NCBI GenBank assembly: GCA_910584495.1
Contig: CAJUAR010000022.1
Location: 1 to 39,916, forward strand
DNA length: 39,916 nucleotides
From: an uncultured Muribaculaceae bacterium
Lineage (GTDB): Bacteria > Bacteroidota > Bacteroidia > Bacteroidales > Muribaculaceae
Direction of reading: 5' to 3'
Of the stretch, positions 1 to 7,680 are shown in pieces (the first letter of the stretch is position 1; each line of letters begins with the position of its first letter). The position numbers and the translations under genes were made by a program. Under the pieces are notes generated by a model. The model did no database searches and was not told where the DNA came from. It saw only the letters and a list, made by a program, of their open reading frames with translations.

Positions 1-50
1 ACCCGTTGCTTTAGCAACATAACCTTCAAGTGAAGCTTGCGAAACTTGAA
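1..50 (+). repeat. Left copy of a 50-bp inverted repeat bracketing the window
   Basis: The first 50 bases are the reverse complement of 39713-39762 with only two mismatches. The unit contains two small hairpins, GTTGCT-TT-AGCAAC and CTTCA-AG-TGAAG, followed by the 15-mer AAGCTTGCGAAACTT. In the right copy one difference leaves the second stem intact as a G-T wobble, which hints that the fold matters. The sequence is cut at the window edge, so the element may extend further left. It could be a dispersed REP-like repeat or a terminal repeat; nothing here decides between them. Confidence 0.8.
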
Positions 51-96
51 TAATTTGATTTTAACATTTTTCCCCTGCAATTTTTTTGTTGATTTT

Positions 97-127
97 TTTG
101 TAGTTCTTGAAATGTTGTGTAATTTTG
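97..127 (+). promoter_or_regulatory. Bacteroidota-type promoter for the fimbrial locus
   Basis: A TTTG at 97-100 is separated by 19 nt from TAATTTTG at 120-127, matching the -33 TTG / -7 TAnnTTTG consensus of Bacteroidota housekeeping promoters. Transcription would begin near 134, about 295 nt before the first fimbrial gene. The -7 element is bracketed by TGTTG and CAACA, giving a short inverted repeat around it. Confidence 0.6.
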
Positions 128-429
128 CAACACATAATCCAGGTAGTGCCTATTACACACCATCAATTATTATCTTAATTCTACAGATTCTAAAAGGTAT
201 CATATTTTTTGCTATGCATATTTGTTCTAAATATTATGCAGAAGTTGCATGCATTTCAATGTGGCAGGGTAGGTTAACTTTTACCCCCCCCCATTTTGGA
301 ATGTGCTGATATACAGCCTTTTAGATGTAAAAAATCATAAATATTCTTCAGCCGCTGTCCCCGCTTCAGGGATGGGCGGCTTGTGGCGTTTATACGCTTC
401 AGAAACAGCAATTTTATCTATCTAAGGCT
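128..429 (+). promoter_or_regulatory. Long fimbrial leader with C9 tract and stem-loop
   Basis: This AT-rich stretch without a convincing gene would form the 5' untranslated leader. It contains a run of nine C at 284-292, a small inverted repeat GCTG-ATATA-CAGC at 305-317 followed by CTTTT, and a stem-loop at 350-381 (AGCCGC paired with GCGGCT, and inside it TCCC paired with GGGA). A 90-codon open frame crosses the region but runs through the promoter and looks like chance. The C tract could vary in length by slippage; its regulatory role is inference. Confidence 0.45.
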
Positions 430-1035
430 ATGATCGGACATCTTAGACACAAAATATTGCGGCTTGCGGCCGCCGTCGCCCTCGCCATCTTCTCGGCTTC
501 GAGCGTCGGGGCGCAGGAACGAGTCGCCATCAAGAGCAACCTGCTCTATGATGCCGGCCTCACTCCCAATCTCGGCATAGAGCTGGGCCTTGCTCCTAAA
601 TGGAGTGCCGACATCAGCGGCCAGATCAACGACTGGGCAGTTGGTGGCCGTCTGTGGAAGCAATGGCTGGTGCAACCTGAGTTGCGCTATTGGTTCTGCC
701 GCCGATTCTCGGGACACTTTGTCGGAGCCCACGCGCTCGGCGGCCAGTACAACTTCGGGCATGTCGACCTTCCCTTCACCTTCTTGGGCACCAATTTCAG
801 CGAGCTCAAGGACCACCGCCGCCAGGGCTGGATGGGCGGCCTCGGCGTGGCCTACGGCTATGCGTGGATCCTCGACCGCCACTGGAACCTCGAGGCCGAA
901 ATCGGCCTGGGGTGGATATATACCGTCTACGATACCTACCGCTGCGCCAACTGCGGCAAGAAAATCAAGGAGAACTCCCACCACAACTATTTCGGCCCCA
1001 CCAAGGCGGCAATCAACATTGTATATATCTTCTAA
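430..1035 (+). CDS. DUF3575 outer-membrane-type protein, first gene of the fimbrial locus
   Basis: A 201-residue protein with an N-terminal Sec signal (hydrophobic stretch ending ASSVGAQ, about residues 10-29). It is followed by the DUF3575 signature: VAIKSNLLYDA near the start of the mature protein, alternating beta strands with many aromatics, and a C-terminal INIVYIF strand ending in F. This is typical of a small beta-barrel or outer-membrane protein. DUF3575 genes commonly precede DUF3868 and fimbrillin genes in Bacteroidales, and the DUF3868 gene follows here after only 12 nt. A role in fimbrial export or anchoring is inferred from that conserved context; no biochemical role is known to me. 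A CxxC pair lies near residues 176-179. The ATG at 430 is the first start that gives a clean signal peptide. Confidence 0.85.
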   Translation: MIGHLRHKILRLAAAVALAIFSASSVGAQERVAIKSNLLYDAGLTPNLGIELGLAPKWSADISGQINDWAVGGRLWKQWLVQPELRYWFCRRFSGHFVGAHALGGQYNFGHVDLPFTFLGTNFSELKDHRRQGWMGGLGVAYGYAWILDRHWNLEAEIGLGWIYTVYDTYRCANCGKKIKENSHHNYFGPTKAAINIVYIF

Positions 1036-1047
1036 ACGACACGCATC

Positions 1048-2568
1048 ATGAAATTCCTACGATACTACCTCATAGCAGCCCTTGCCCTGGGCTGCAGCAT
1101 GACAGCCGGAGCCTACGACATGCGTGCCGACAGCACCGACATAAACCTGTATAATATAGATGTGACAGTCGATCAGGCCGCGCGTCAGATACGTCTGCGC
1201 ATAGGCCTCGACATAAGCCGCTTCAAAGTCCCTTCGGAGCGCGAGGTCGTCCTCACGCCCAAGCTGTTCTCGGAAGATGGGCGCGACAGCCTGGCATTCG
1301 AGCCCATTGTGGTGTGCGGTCGCAACCGATACTACCACTACCTCCGAAGCGGAGAACTCGACAAGACAGAGAAACCCGTCTACCGCGCCGGGGCTCCGCG
1401 TCAGGCTGTCTACAACCGGACCGTCGCCTTCGAGCCATGGATGGGCCACTCCAACTTGGAGATGGAGGCCCTCACCGCCAACTGCTGCGATAAGGCGCGG
1501 ATGATGGAGGGCACCTCGACCCGGGGCAACATACCCCTTGCCGACATCAACACCAAGCGTCCGGCGGCCATGCTCGACTTTGTTTTCGCCCCGCCGATGG
1601 ACGAAGGCCCCGTAATCAAGCACATCAGCGGCTCGGCATTCATCACCTTCGTGGTGAACCGCACCGAGCTTAAGCCCGACTACATGGTCAACCGACGAGA
1701 GCTCGACAAGATTGTCCGCTCCATCGACTATGTGCGCAACGACACCGACGCCACCATTACCCACGTGCACATCAAGGGCTTCGCATCGCCCGAAGGTCCA
1801 TACGACAACAACGTGCGGCTGGCAAAGGGGCGCACCGAGACCCTCCGCCGCTATGTGCGCGACCTCTACAGCTTCGCCGACACCACCGTCACCAAGAGCT
1901 TCGAACCCGAGGACTGGGGAGGCTTGCGCACCTATGTGACCGATTCCATGCAGTTCGACATTGCCAACCGCCGGGGAATCCTCGAAATCATCGACGGACC
2001 TCTTGGTCTGGACGAGAAAAACCGCTCCATACAGCGGCTATATCCTGCCGACTACCGCGTGTTGCTAAAGGAAATATACCCCTGGCTGCGCCACTCCGAC
2101 TACACTGTGACATATAAAATACGAGTATACACCGACATAAACGAGATACGCCGCGTCTACGATGCCGACCCTTCGCGTCTGCGCCCCGTCGACTTCTACA
2201 CTCTGGCGCAGACCTATGCCGAAGGATCGTCCGAGTACTGCGCTGTGTTCGAGAAAGCCGTGGAAGTATATCCCGACGATCCAATGCTCAACCTCAACGC
2301 CGCCAACATAGCCCTGCAGCGAGGACTGCTCGACGATGCCCAGAGCTGCCTGCTCAAAGCCGGCAACACACCCCAGGCCAACTATGCCCGGGGCATACTC
2401 GCCGTGCGACGCGACGACCTGCGCGAAGCCGTCAAACGATTCGAGGCTGCCGGCAAACAAGGCCTTCCGCAAGCCGTCGGAGCCATCGAGGCTGTACGCC
2501 GAATGGAAGCATATCACCCCGTAACCTACAGAATTACACCCATCAGAATCAAAGAGGCTAATAGATAA
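1048..2568 (+). CDS. DUF3868 protein with OmpA-like domain (fimbrial accessory)
   Basis: A 506-residue secreted protein. Residues 1-23 form a signal peptide, probably cut by signal peptidase I near TAGA-YD; the ALGC inside it is a poor lipobox. The N-terminal half (about 25-200) matches the DUF3868 type found beside Bacteroidales fimbrillins. An OmpA-like segment spans about residues 195-300, with FVVNRTELKPDY and HIKGFASPEGPYDNN resembling the peptidoglycan-associated domain. The C-terminal third, with AQTYAEGS and ANIALQRGLLDDAQSCLLKAG, reads as TPR-like helical repeats. The likely job is a periplasmic or outer-membrane assembly factor for the pilus. It is co-transcribed with the DUF3575 gene and its body is GC-rich (40 of 60 bases at 1801-1860), unlike the fimbrillin that follows. 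Confidence 0.85.
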   Translation: MKFLRYYLIAALALGCSMTAGAYDMRADSTDINLYNIDVTVDQAARQIRLRIGLDISRFKVPSEREVVLTPKLFSEDGRDSLAFEPIVVCGRNRYYHYLRSGELDKTEKPVYRAGAPRQAVYNRTVAFEPWMGHSNLEMEALTANCCDKARMMEGTSTRGNIPLADINTKRPAAMLDFVFAPPMDEGPVIKHISGSAFITFVVNRTELKPDYMVNRRELDKIVRSIDYVRNDTDATITHVHIKGFASPEGPYDNNVRLAKGRTETLRRYVRDLYSFADTTVTKSFEPEDWGGLRTYVTDSMQFDIANRRGILEIIDGPLGLDEKNRSIQRLYPADYRVLLKEIYPWLRHSDYTVTYKIRVYTDINEIRRVYDADPSRLRPVDFYTLAQTYAEGSSEYCAVFEKAVEVYPDDPMLNLNAANIALQRGLLDDAQSCLLKAGNTPQANYARGILAVRRDDLREAVKRFEAAGKQGLPQAVGAIEAVRRMEAYHPVTYRITPIRIKEANR

Positions 2569-2587
2569 ATAATCCTTATAAATCTTG

Positions 2588-2620
2588 ATGGAGGCCTTTG
2601 TGAAAATCCCTCCATTTTTC
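2588..2620 (+). terminator. Terminator-like hairpin upstream of fimbrillin
   Basis: ATGGAGG at 2588-2594 pairs with CCTCCAT at 2609-2615, with a 14-nt loop, followed by TTTTTC. It sits just after the DUF3868 stop and before the fimbrillin. It may end most transcripts of the first two genes, or it may protect a processed fimbrillin mRNA. Confidence 0.5.
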
Positions 2621-2687
2621 TAAGAAAACTCACCTAAACACAACATATAGAATCAAATAAAAACAATAACAAAATAAACCGAACAAA
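2621..2687 (+). promoter_or_regulatory. A-rich, nearly G-free translation leader of the fimbrillin
   Basis: The 67 nt before the fimbrillin ATG contain only three G and are dominated by A. There is no Shine-Dalgarno sequence. Unstructured A-rich leaders are associated with strong translation in Bacteroidota, where ribosomes depend little on Shine-Dalgarno pairing. No TAnnTTTG promoter was found in 2569-2687. Confidence 0.4.
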
Positions 2688-4700
2688 ATGAAAAAATTCA
2701 AATCAATCCTCATGGGCTGCGCCGCCATGCTCGCCTTCTCGGCATGCTCCAGCGACGAACCCACACCGGGCACAGACCCGAAACCCGATCCGGGCGAAAG
2801 CGAAGAAGGTGCCTATCTTACCGTGACCATCACTTCCAGTGATGTCCTCAGCAAATCGACGGAAGACGGCGGTTTCGAGCAAAGCATTGCAGGTGAACAC
2901 GAAGTTACCGATGCTCGTTTCTACTTCTTCGACAAAGACGGTGTCTACATGAAACTTACATGCCGTATGACAAACCCCGCTATCATTGAAGGCAATGTCG
3001 ATAGCACCCCCAGCATCGAATTCAAGGCTGAAAAAAATATCCTTGTTCTTGAAGGTCTCGAAGGTAAAGACTACCCCAGCTACATGCTCACTGTGCTCAA
3101 TGCCCCTGACTTCACACCCGGCGAGACACTTGCCTCAACCCAGACACTGCTATCAGACTATTATAACAAACTGACTGGTTCTGCGGGTAGTAAACGTTAC
3201 TTTGTGATGACTACCACCAGCTTTTTTAATGGTGGTACCAACCCGGCTGTTCCATATCATAAAGATTGGGCTGACGAAGGCGAAACTATCCCGGCTTACT
3301 TTACTACCGCACTCTCTGCTTCCGATTTCAAAACAAATGCTCAAGACGCAGTCGATGAGACCAACCCAATCTTGGTCTATGTGGAACGTCTGGCTGCTAA
3401 GGTTCAGCTTAATATCGTTATGGAGAAAACCGTGATAGCCGGTAAGGATGGTAATTTCTACAAACTTCCAACCCAGTCAATTTCGGGTAAACCAAATGAC
3501 AACAACGAGGGTGTTGGAGAAGGCGGCGTGACAGCCAATACTGAGGTATATTTCAAAGCCATTGGTTGGTACCTCAATAACACAGCTAACCGAAGCAAAA
3601 TTTCGAAAGAAATCGATGATGCATGGACAGGTTCAGGTAGTAGCTTATGGAATCCTAACGGAGGATGGAATGATGCTGCTAACCGCCGTAGCTATTGGGG
3701 TAAGTCGATAGCTTATGGCCAAAATGCTACAGCTGGCGACGGCGAACAAGAGCTGAAGCGCATCAGCAACGATGTGTTCAAAGCAGGAGGCGATTACAAG
3801 CAAGTCGGGCCTGCAGAAGCTATCTACTGTAACGAGAATACCAATACGGCAGATTTTGCGCTCAGTAACACAGGAACAGAGGCTGATCCACGATATACTG
3901 TCAATACCGAGAATGTCACCTATGCTGTTCTCTACGGTCAGATATGCGACAGTGAAGGCAACCCTCTCAGTCTGATTAAAGCCGGCGGTACTTTCTATAC
4001 CACTGATGGATATATGGGCTATATTCTCAACCGTGTAAACCAAAGCTCTAACAAAATTAACATCTACACCTACGAAACAAGAACTACGAGCGAAAGTGAT
4101 GGCACTTCCGTTGAAAAAACAGATTACTACCAAATTGGTGGTGAATATTTCGACTATGTCATCGATTCTTCAAAAGGTACCGGTCTCACTCATATTGAAC
4201 TGAAAAAAGAAGGTGAAAAAACCAAACTTGAAGCCGATGCAGCAAAAGCTGAAAATCCGGTAAAATTCTTCTATAAAGATGGTGAGGCATGGTATGAATA
4301 TGACGGAACTCACAAAGTCGGAGATGCTGATGTTGATAATCTTAAACTCGCTGATGCTGTAGCAAAGCTGGCATCTGACCTTCAGAGTGCTCAACCAAGC
4401 AGTAATTATGCTTCGATGTATGAAAACGGCAAGTGTATCTATAATATCCCCGTTGAACACCTTGGAGCTACTCCTGCCAACGAAGGCAAAAAAACTGAAG
4501 GGTATTACGGCGTTGTCCGCAACCACTGGTATACCATTAACGTGAGCTCGTTCTCGCGCATTGGTTTCGGCATGTGGGATCCCGATAATGGACACACTGA
4601 AACCATCAATCCTCCATCGAGCGGAAATCCTCTCTACTACCTCGGGGCTCACATTAACATTCTTTCGTGGAAGCTGGTAAACCAGACCACTCCGCTCTGA
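2688..4700 (+). CDS. Major fimbrillin lipoprotein (Mfa1/FimA-type, type V pilin)
   Basis: A 670-residue lipoprotein with signal MKKFKSILMGCAAMLAFSAC and lipobox FSAC (acylated Cys20), followed by an acidic, Pro-rich linker. Fimbrillin hallmarks are present: an N-terminal beta-sandwich start (AYLTVTITS), the phrase ILVYVERLAAKVQLNI around residues 227-242, and near the C-terminus YYGVVRNHWYTINVSSF followed by the final strand HINILSWKLVNQ. In Porphyromonas type V pili such lipoproteins are exported, proteolytically matured and polymerised by strand exchange, and the C-terminal segment is a candidate donor strand. At 670 residues it is longer than Mfa1/FimA of P. gingivalis, and Gly/Asn-rich insertions lie in the middle. 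The body is poorer in GC than its neighbours (25/60 at 3601-3660; 27/60 at 4321-4380). This suggests an exchanged or fast-evolving allele. It could be a large stalk or minor subunit instead. Confidence 0.85.
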   Translation: MKKFKSILMGCAAMLAFSACSSDEPTPGTDPKPDPGESEEGAYLTVTITSSDVLSKSTEDGGFEQSIAGEHEVTDARFYFFDKDGVYMKLTCRMTNPAIIEGNVDSTPSIEFKAEKNILVLEGLEGKDYPSYMLTVLNAPDFTPGETLASTQTLLSDYYNKLTGSAGSKRYFVMTTTSFFNGGTNPAVPYHKDWADEGETIPAYFTTALSASDFKTNAQDAVDETNPILVYVERLAAKVQLNIVMEKTVIAGKDGNFYKLPTQSISGKPNDNNEGVGEGGVTANTEVYFKAIGWYLNNTANRSKISKEIDDAWTGSGSSLWNPNGGWNDAANRRSYWGKSIAYGQNATAGDGEQELKRISNDVFKAGGDYKQVGPAEAIYCNENTNTADFALSNTGTEADPRYTVNTENVTYAVLYGQICDSEGNPLSLIKAGGTFYTTDGYMGYILNRVNQSSNKINIYTYETRTTSESDGTSVEKTDYYQIGGEYFDYVIDSSKGTGLTHIELKKEGEKTKLEADAAKAENPVKFFYKDGEAWYEYDGTHKVGDADVDNLKLADAVAKLASDLQSAQPSSNYASMYENGKCIYNIPVEHLGATPANEGKKTEGYYGVVRNHWYTINVSSFSRIGFGMWDPDNGHTETINPPSSGNPLYYLGAHINILSWKLVNQTTPL

Positions 4701-4716
4701 TTAGTTAATTATTGAA

Positions 4717-4860
4717 CGCGAAGCCATGGTGGGACGATTTCCAAATCGTTCCTTCGGCTGGACGGTTGCCCTGCTACCCATAGCGAGGATTTGACAAATG
4801 ACCGCCTCTGTGTAGCCGGGAAAAGGAACGATTTGGAAATCGTCCCTCCATGGCTTCGCG
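4717..4860. repeat. Palindromic element, 36-bp arms, core variant A
   Basis: Arms 4717-4752 and 4825-4860 are inverted copies with one mismatch in 36. Each arm starts with the flank CGCGAAGCCATGG and then carries its own nearly palindromic core, ACGATTT-CC-AAATCGT, so the whole can fold into a branched hairpin around a 72-nt spacer. The same flank occurs in the elements at 16311-16473 and 22597-22785, but with a different core. Lying just after the fimbrillin stop, it could also slow read-through into the anchor gene. Confidence 0.85.
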
Positions 4861-5053
4861 CTCCACATATTCAAAATTCAAAATTATTCTTCCCAAAAGC
4901 TTTAAGGAACAATGACAAAAACATAGCCCCAAACTCCCGTGAGTTTGACCAATCATTAATTTAATTAGTAATCAGCAATTTGCGTATATACGCAAACTAT
5001 ATGAATGAAGAATTGAAAATTCAACATTCAAAATCCTACATTAAAAATTATTC
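4861..5053 (+). promoter_or_regulatory. Fimbrillin-anchor spacer with hairpin and 18-bp palindrome
   Basis: This AT-rich spacer holds a small hairpin at 4931-4946 (AAACTC-CCGT-GAGTTT) and a perfect 18-bp palindrome TTTGCGTATATACGCAAA at 4979-4996. The palindrome has the look of a dimeric regulator's operator. No exact TAnnTTTG promoter is visible, so whether the downstream genes have their own start site is unclear. Confidence 0.4.
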
Positions 5054-6100
5054 ATGCATCTCTTCACAAAATATTTCAAACGTGCAGCAGCCCTGCTTAT
5101 AGGGGCGGCAAGCTTGGCGGCTTGCTCCGACAGCTTCATCTACGACGAAGAGGGCGACTGCGACCCTCACTACAAGGCACGTTTCGTCTTCGACTACAAC
5201 ATGCTCTATGCCGACGCGTTCTCCCGCGAGGTCAATGCCGTTACACTCTACCTCATAGACCCTGCTACAGGCAACATTGTTTGGCAGAATAGCGAGAGCG
5301 GCGATGCCTTGAGCGCCGACGGGTACCTCATGGATATTGACGTAGCCCCAGGAACATACCGTCTCATGGCATGGTGTGGAGAGGGCGTGGGCGAACATTT
5401 CAGCGTGCCGCAAGCCGAACATCACACCGGTTTGAAGTGCACTCTCAAACGTGCATACGAGAATGACATTGCCGTGGTTCGAAACGATATAAAACGTCTC
5501 TATCACGGTGCAGTTCGCAATTCCGACGGCACATTGACCGATGTTGTATTCCCTGACGACGAGGGTGTGTACACCTTTACTATCCCACTTGTTAAAGACA
5601 CAAACGATGTGAATATAGTACTACAAAACCTTTCCGGTGAAGAGATTGACCCCGAAGACTTCACATTTACTCTTGTTGAAGCCAACGGCAACCTCGAATG
5701 GGACAACAGTATGCTCGATGGTGAAAATATAACCTACTATCCACACCACACATCCTCCGGTTCTGCGGGGCTCGTCAAACCCGAAGATGTGGCAGGACGT
5801 GCCACAATCTCCACACTCAGTGCATGCTTGGCAGAGCATACGGTGAGCCGATTGATGCAAGACCAAAAGATGAACATTCGCATCTTCAATAAAACAGGCA
5901 AAAAAATTGTGGACATACCATTGACCGACTATGCGCTAATGCTCAAAACGAGTCACTATGCCGACATGGACAATCAGGAGTTCCTCGACCGTCAAGATAA
6001 ATACGATGTTGTCTTCTTCCTTGACGAAAAAGGTAGCTGGGTGCATGCAAACATTCAAATCCTTAGCTGGAAACTTGTCATACAGAATAGCCACGTGTGA
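5054..6100 (+). CDS. FimB/Mfa2-family fimbrial anchor lipoprotein
   Basis: A 348-residue lipoprotein with signal MHLFTKYFKRAAALLIGAAS and lipobox LAAC (Cys24). The mature N-terminus carries the family signature: an acidic EEGDCDPHYKARFVFDYNM, then NAVTLYLIDPATGNIV and APGTYRLMAWCGEG, a strand pattern seen in the FimB/Mfa2 family (PF08842). In P. gingivalis, FimB and Mfa2 anchor the pilus to the outer membrane and set its length. The C-terminus ends ANIQILSWKLV, nearly the same as the fimbrillin's last strand. The gene starts a tight run: the next one begins at or just after its stop. Assignment to the family is strong; the anchor role rests on homology. Confidence 0.88.
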   Translation: MHLFTKYFKRAAALLIGAASLAACSDSFIYDEEGDCDPHYKARFVFDYNMLYADAFSREVNAVTLYLIDPATGNIVWQNSESGDALSADGYLMDIDVAPGTYRLMAWCGEGVGEHFSVPQAEHHTGLKCTLKRAYENDIAVVRNDIKRLYHGAVRNSDGTLTDVVFPDDEGVYTFTIPLVKDTNDVNIVLQNLSGEEIDPEDFTFTLVEANGNLEWDNSMLDGENITYYPHHTSSGSAGLVKPEDVAGRATISTLSACLAEHTVSRLMQDQKMNIRIFNKTGKKIVDIPLTDYALMLKTSHYADMDNQEFLDRQDKYDVVFFLDEKGSWVHANIQILSWKLVIQNSHV

Positions 6101-6105
6101 TAAAA

Positions 6106-7680
6106 ATGCATTATTATATATTCGACATACGTGTAGTCTTGGCATGTGTCATGTTTTGGGCCGCTGCCGCTTGTTCTCCTGAAGACAGTGCTGTCCTGCC
6201 CGATCCTGATAAACCTCAGGCCGAAGGCGATTGGCTGTCTCTGTCGCTGCATATGCCGGCAGCGGAGAGTCGTTCTGACAGTCATCCCGAAGAGCCGGCT
6301 GTCAACCAGGAGTCGGATGTTGATAATCTCACATTATTCATATATACTTCGAACATCGATGGTCTCAATGCGGCAGATACCACCTCGTTCCACGAAACAA
6401 GATATATCACTAAAGATCAGTTTGAATCTGACCAAACAATAGGCAACGAACGTGTGATTACCGTAAAATTCCAGACCGTGAAATACAGTCTGAAATGGGA
6501 GGACCGCATAGCCGTGGTGGCCAACATGGGCGACTTATCATCGTTTACAACCCTCGGACAACTCCAGCAACATATACCGACACGGACTTGGACATCAGGA
6601 GCCGCCATAGCCGATTACAAAGACTTCACCATGGCCTCAGCTTGTAACGAGTACCCCGACGGATTTGTGATTTCACCAACAGGTACGGGCGAGCCGGGAA
6701 GTGAAGCCAATCCCTTCTCGGCCTCGATGACCATCGAGCGCACGGCGGCACGTATCGACCTGGACCCTGCAGGGGCCTCGTGGAATGACAAAGAGCAACT
6801 TCTCGTCTATCCGGCCACAGACAAAGCCGGCAACACTGTGGGCACGGTCTACATCTCGCATGTGCTGCCCTTCAATGTCATGCAGCTGTCGTCCTATGCT
6901 CTGAAACGCATCAGTGCCGCTGCCACAACCGATATGAGCTGCATCTACAGCTGGACTTATACCGGCACACTGCCCAAAGATGTCAGCGGCAAGCCCGTGC
7001 ATTATGTAGTCGAGCCGCAGACCACGGCCAAAGCATCGGCTAAAGCCAATGCCGAAGCATGGTTCGGCAACACCCGCGCCGCCCTCATCGCAGAGCAGGG
7101 CAAGGACTATTTCGCTGACAAACCGCGATTCGTAAAAGACAAAACCAGGAGCTACACCATCCTCGGCTATGCCAACGAGAACACCGCGCACACCAACCAT
7201 ATCACCGCCGATGCCCTTACCGGCATTGTAATACGTGCCCTGTATGTGCCCGCGCAGCTGCACACCGACATAGACCTTGCCAACCCACAGACAAATGTGG
7301 CCCGCGGCACCGACCTGTGGCGCTACATGCCGCGTAACACCAGCACAGAAGAGGCTGGAGTAATCTATTTTGCCACCAAGGAAGTTGCCGAGGCCTATTG
7401 TGCAGCCCATCCCGAGGAAATGGCTACTATCACCAAGTTCGAAGGCGGCGAGTGCTACTACCACCTGTGGCTCAAACACACCGTGATGCCTAAAACCGAC
7501 ACCCCGCGCCCAACATTCCCCATGGAATATGGAATTGTGCGCAACCACATCTACCGTGTAGCCCTCACTTTCAGCGGCATAGGCCGCGAAGGCACCACAG
7601 TGGAGGCCCCCCACAACGTGACGATGACCATTTTTGTCCGTCCCTGGCGCTTTTTCACCCACGACCCCATAATAATGTAA
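6106..7680 (+). CDS. Fimbrillin-like lipoprotein (Mfa-type tip/accessory subunit)
   Basis: About 524 residues from ATG 6106. A GTG at 6097 would overlap the previous stop as GTGA and add three residues, so the true start may be either. The signal peptide ends in a lipobox around WAAAAC, followed by an acidic mature N-terminus. Fimbrillin features include SMTIERTAARIDLDP in the middle and, near the end, YGIVRNHIYRVALTFSGIG and a last strand VTMTIFVRPW. This matches the general Mfa1/Mfa3 fold, so it is probably a minor shaft or tip subunit. Its stop TAA shares one base with the next ATG (TAATG), which implies translational coupling. Codon use is GC-rich like the rest of the operon and unlike the fimbrillin at 2688. 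Confidence 0.8.
   Translation: MHYYIFDIRVVLACVMFWAAAACSPEDSAVLPDPDKPQAEGDWLSLSLHMPAAESRSDSHPEEPAVNQESDVDNLTLFIYTSNIDGLNAADTTSFHETRYITKDQFESDQTIGNERVITVKFQTVKYSLKWEDRIAVVANMGDLSSFTTLGQLQQHIPTRTWTSGAAIADYKDFTMASACNEYPDGFVISPTGTGEPGSEANPFSASMTIERTAARIDLDPAGASWNDKEQLLVYPATDKAGNTVGTVYISHVLPFNVMQLSSYALKRISAAATTDMSCIYSWTYTGTLPKDVSGKPVHYVVEPQTTAKASAKANAEAWFGNTRAALIAEQGKDYFADKPRFVKDKTRSYTILGYANENTAHTNHITADALTGIVIRALYVPAQLHTDIDLANPQTNVARGTDLWRYMPRNTSTEEAGVIYFATKEVAEAYCAAHPEEMATITKFEGGECYYHLWLKHTVMPKTDTPRPTFPMEYGIVRNHIYRVALTFSGIGREGTTVEAPHNVTMTIFVRPWRFFTHDPIIM

Noticed and set aside
37..309. 90-codon + strand frame at the left edge
   Set aside because: It runs through the consensus promoter at 97-127 and the C9 tract, has AT-driven composition, and no recognisable domain.
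305..317. Shared operator GCTGATATACAGC at 305-317 and 18436-18448
   Set aside because: The second copy fits a terminator of the DUF6377 gene, and the short match may be chance; no third site was seen.
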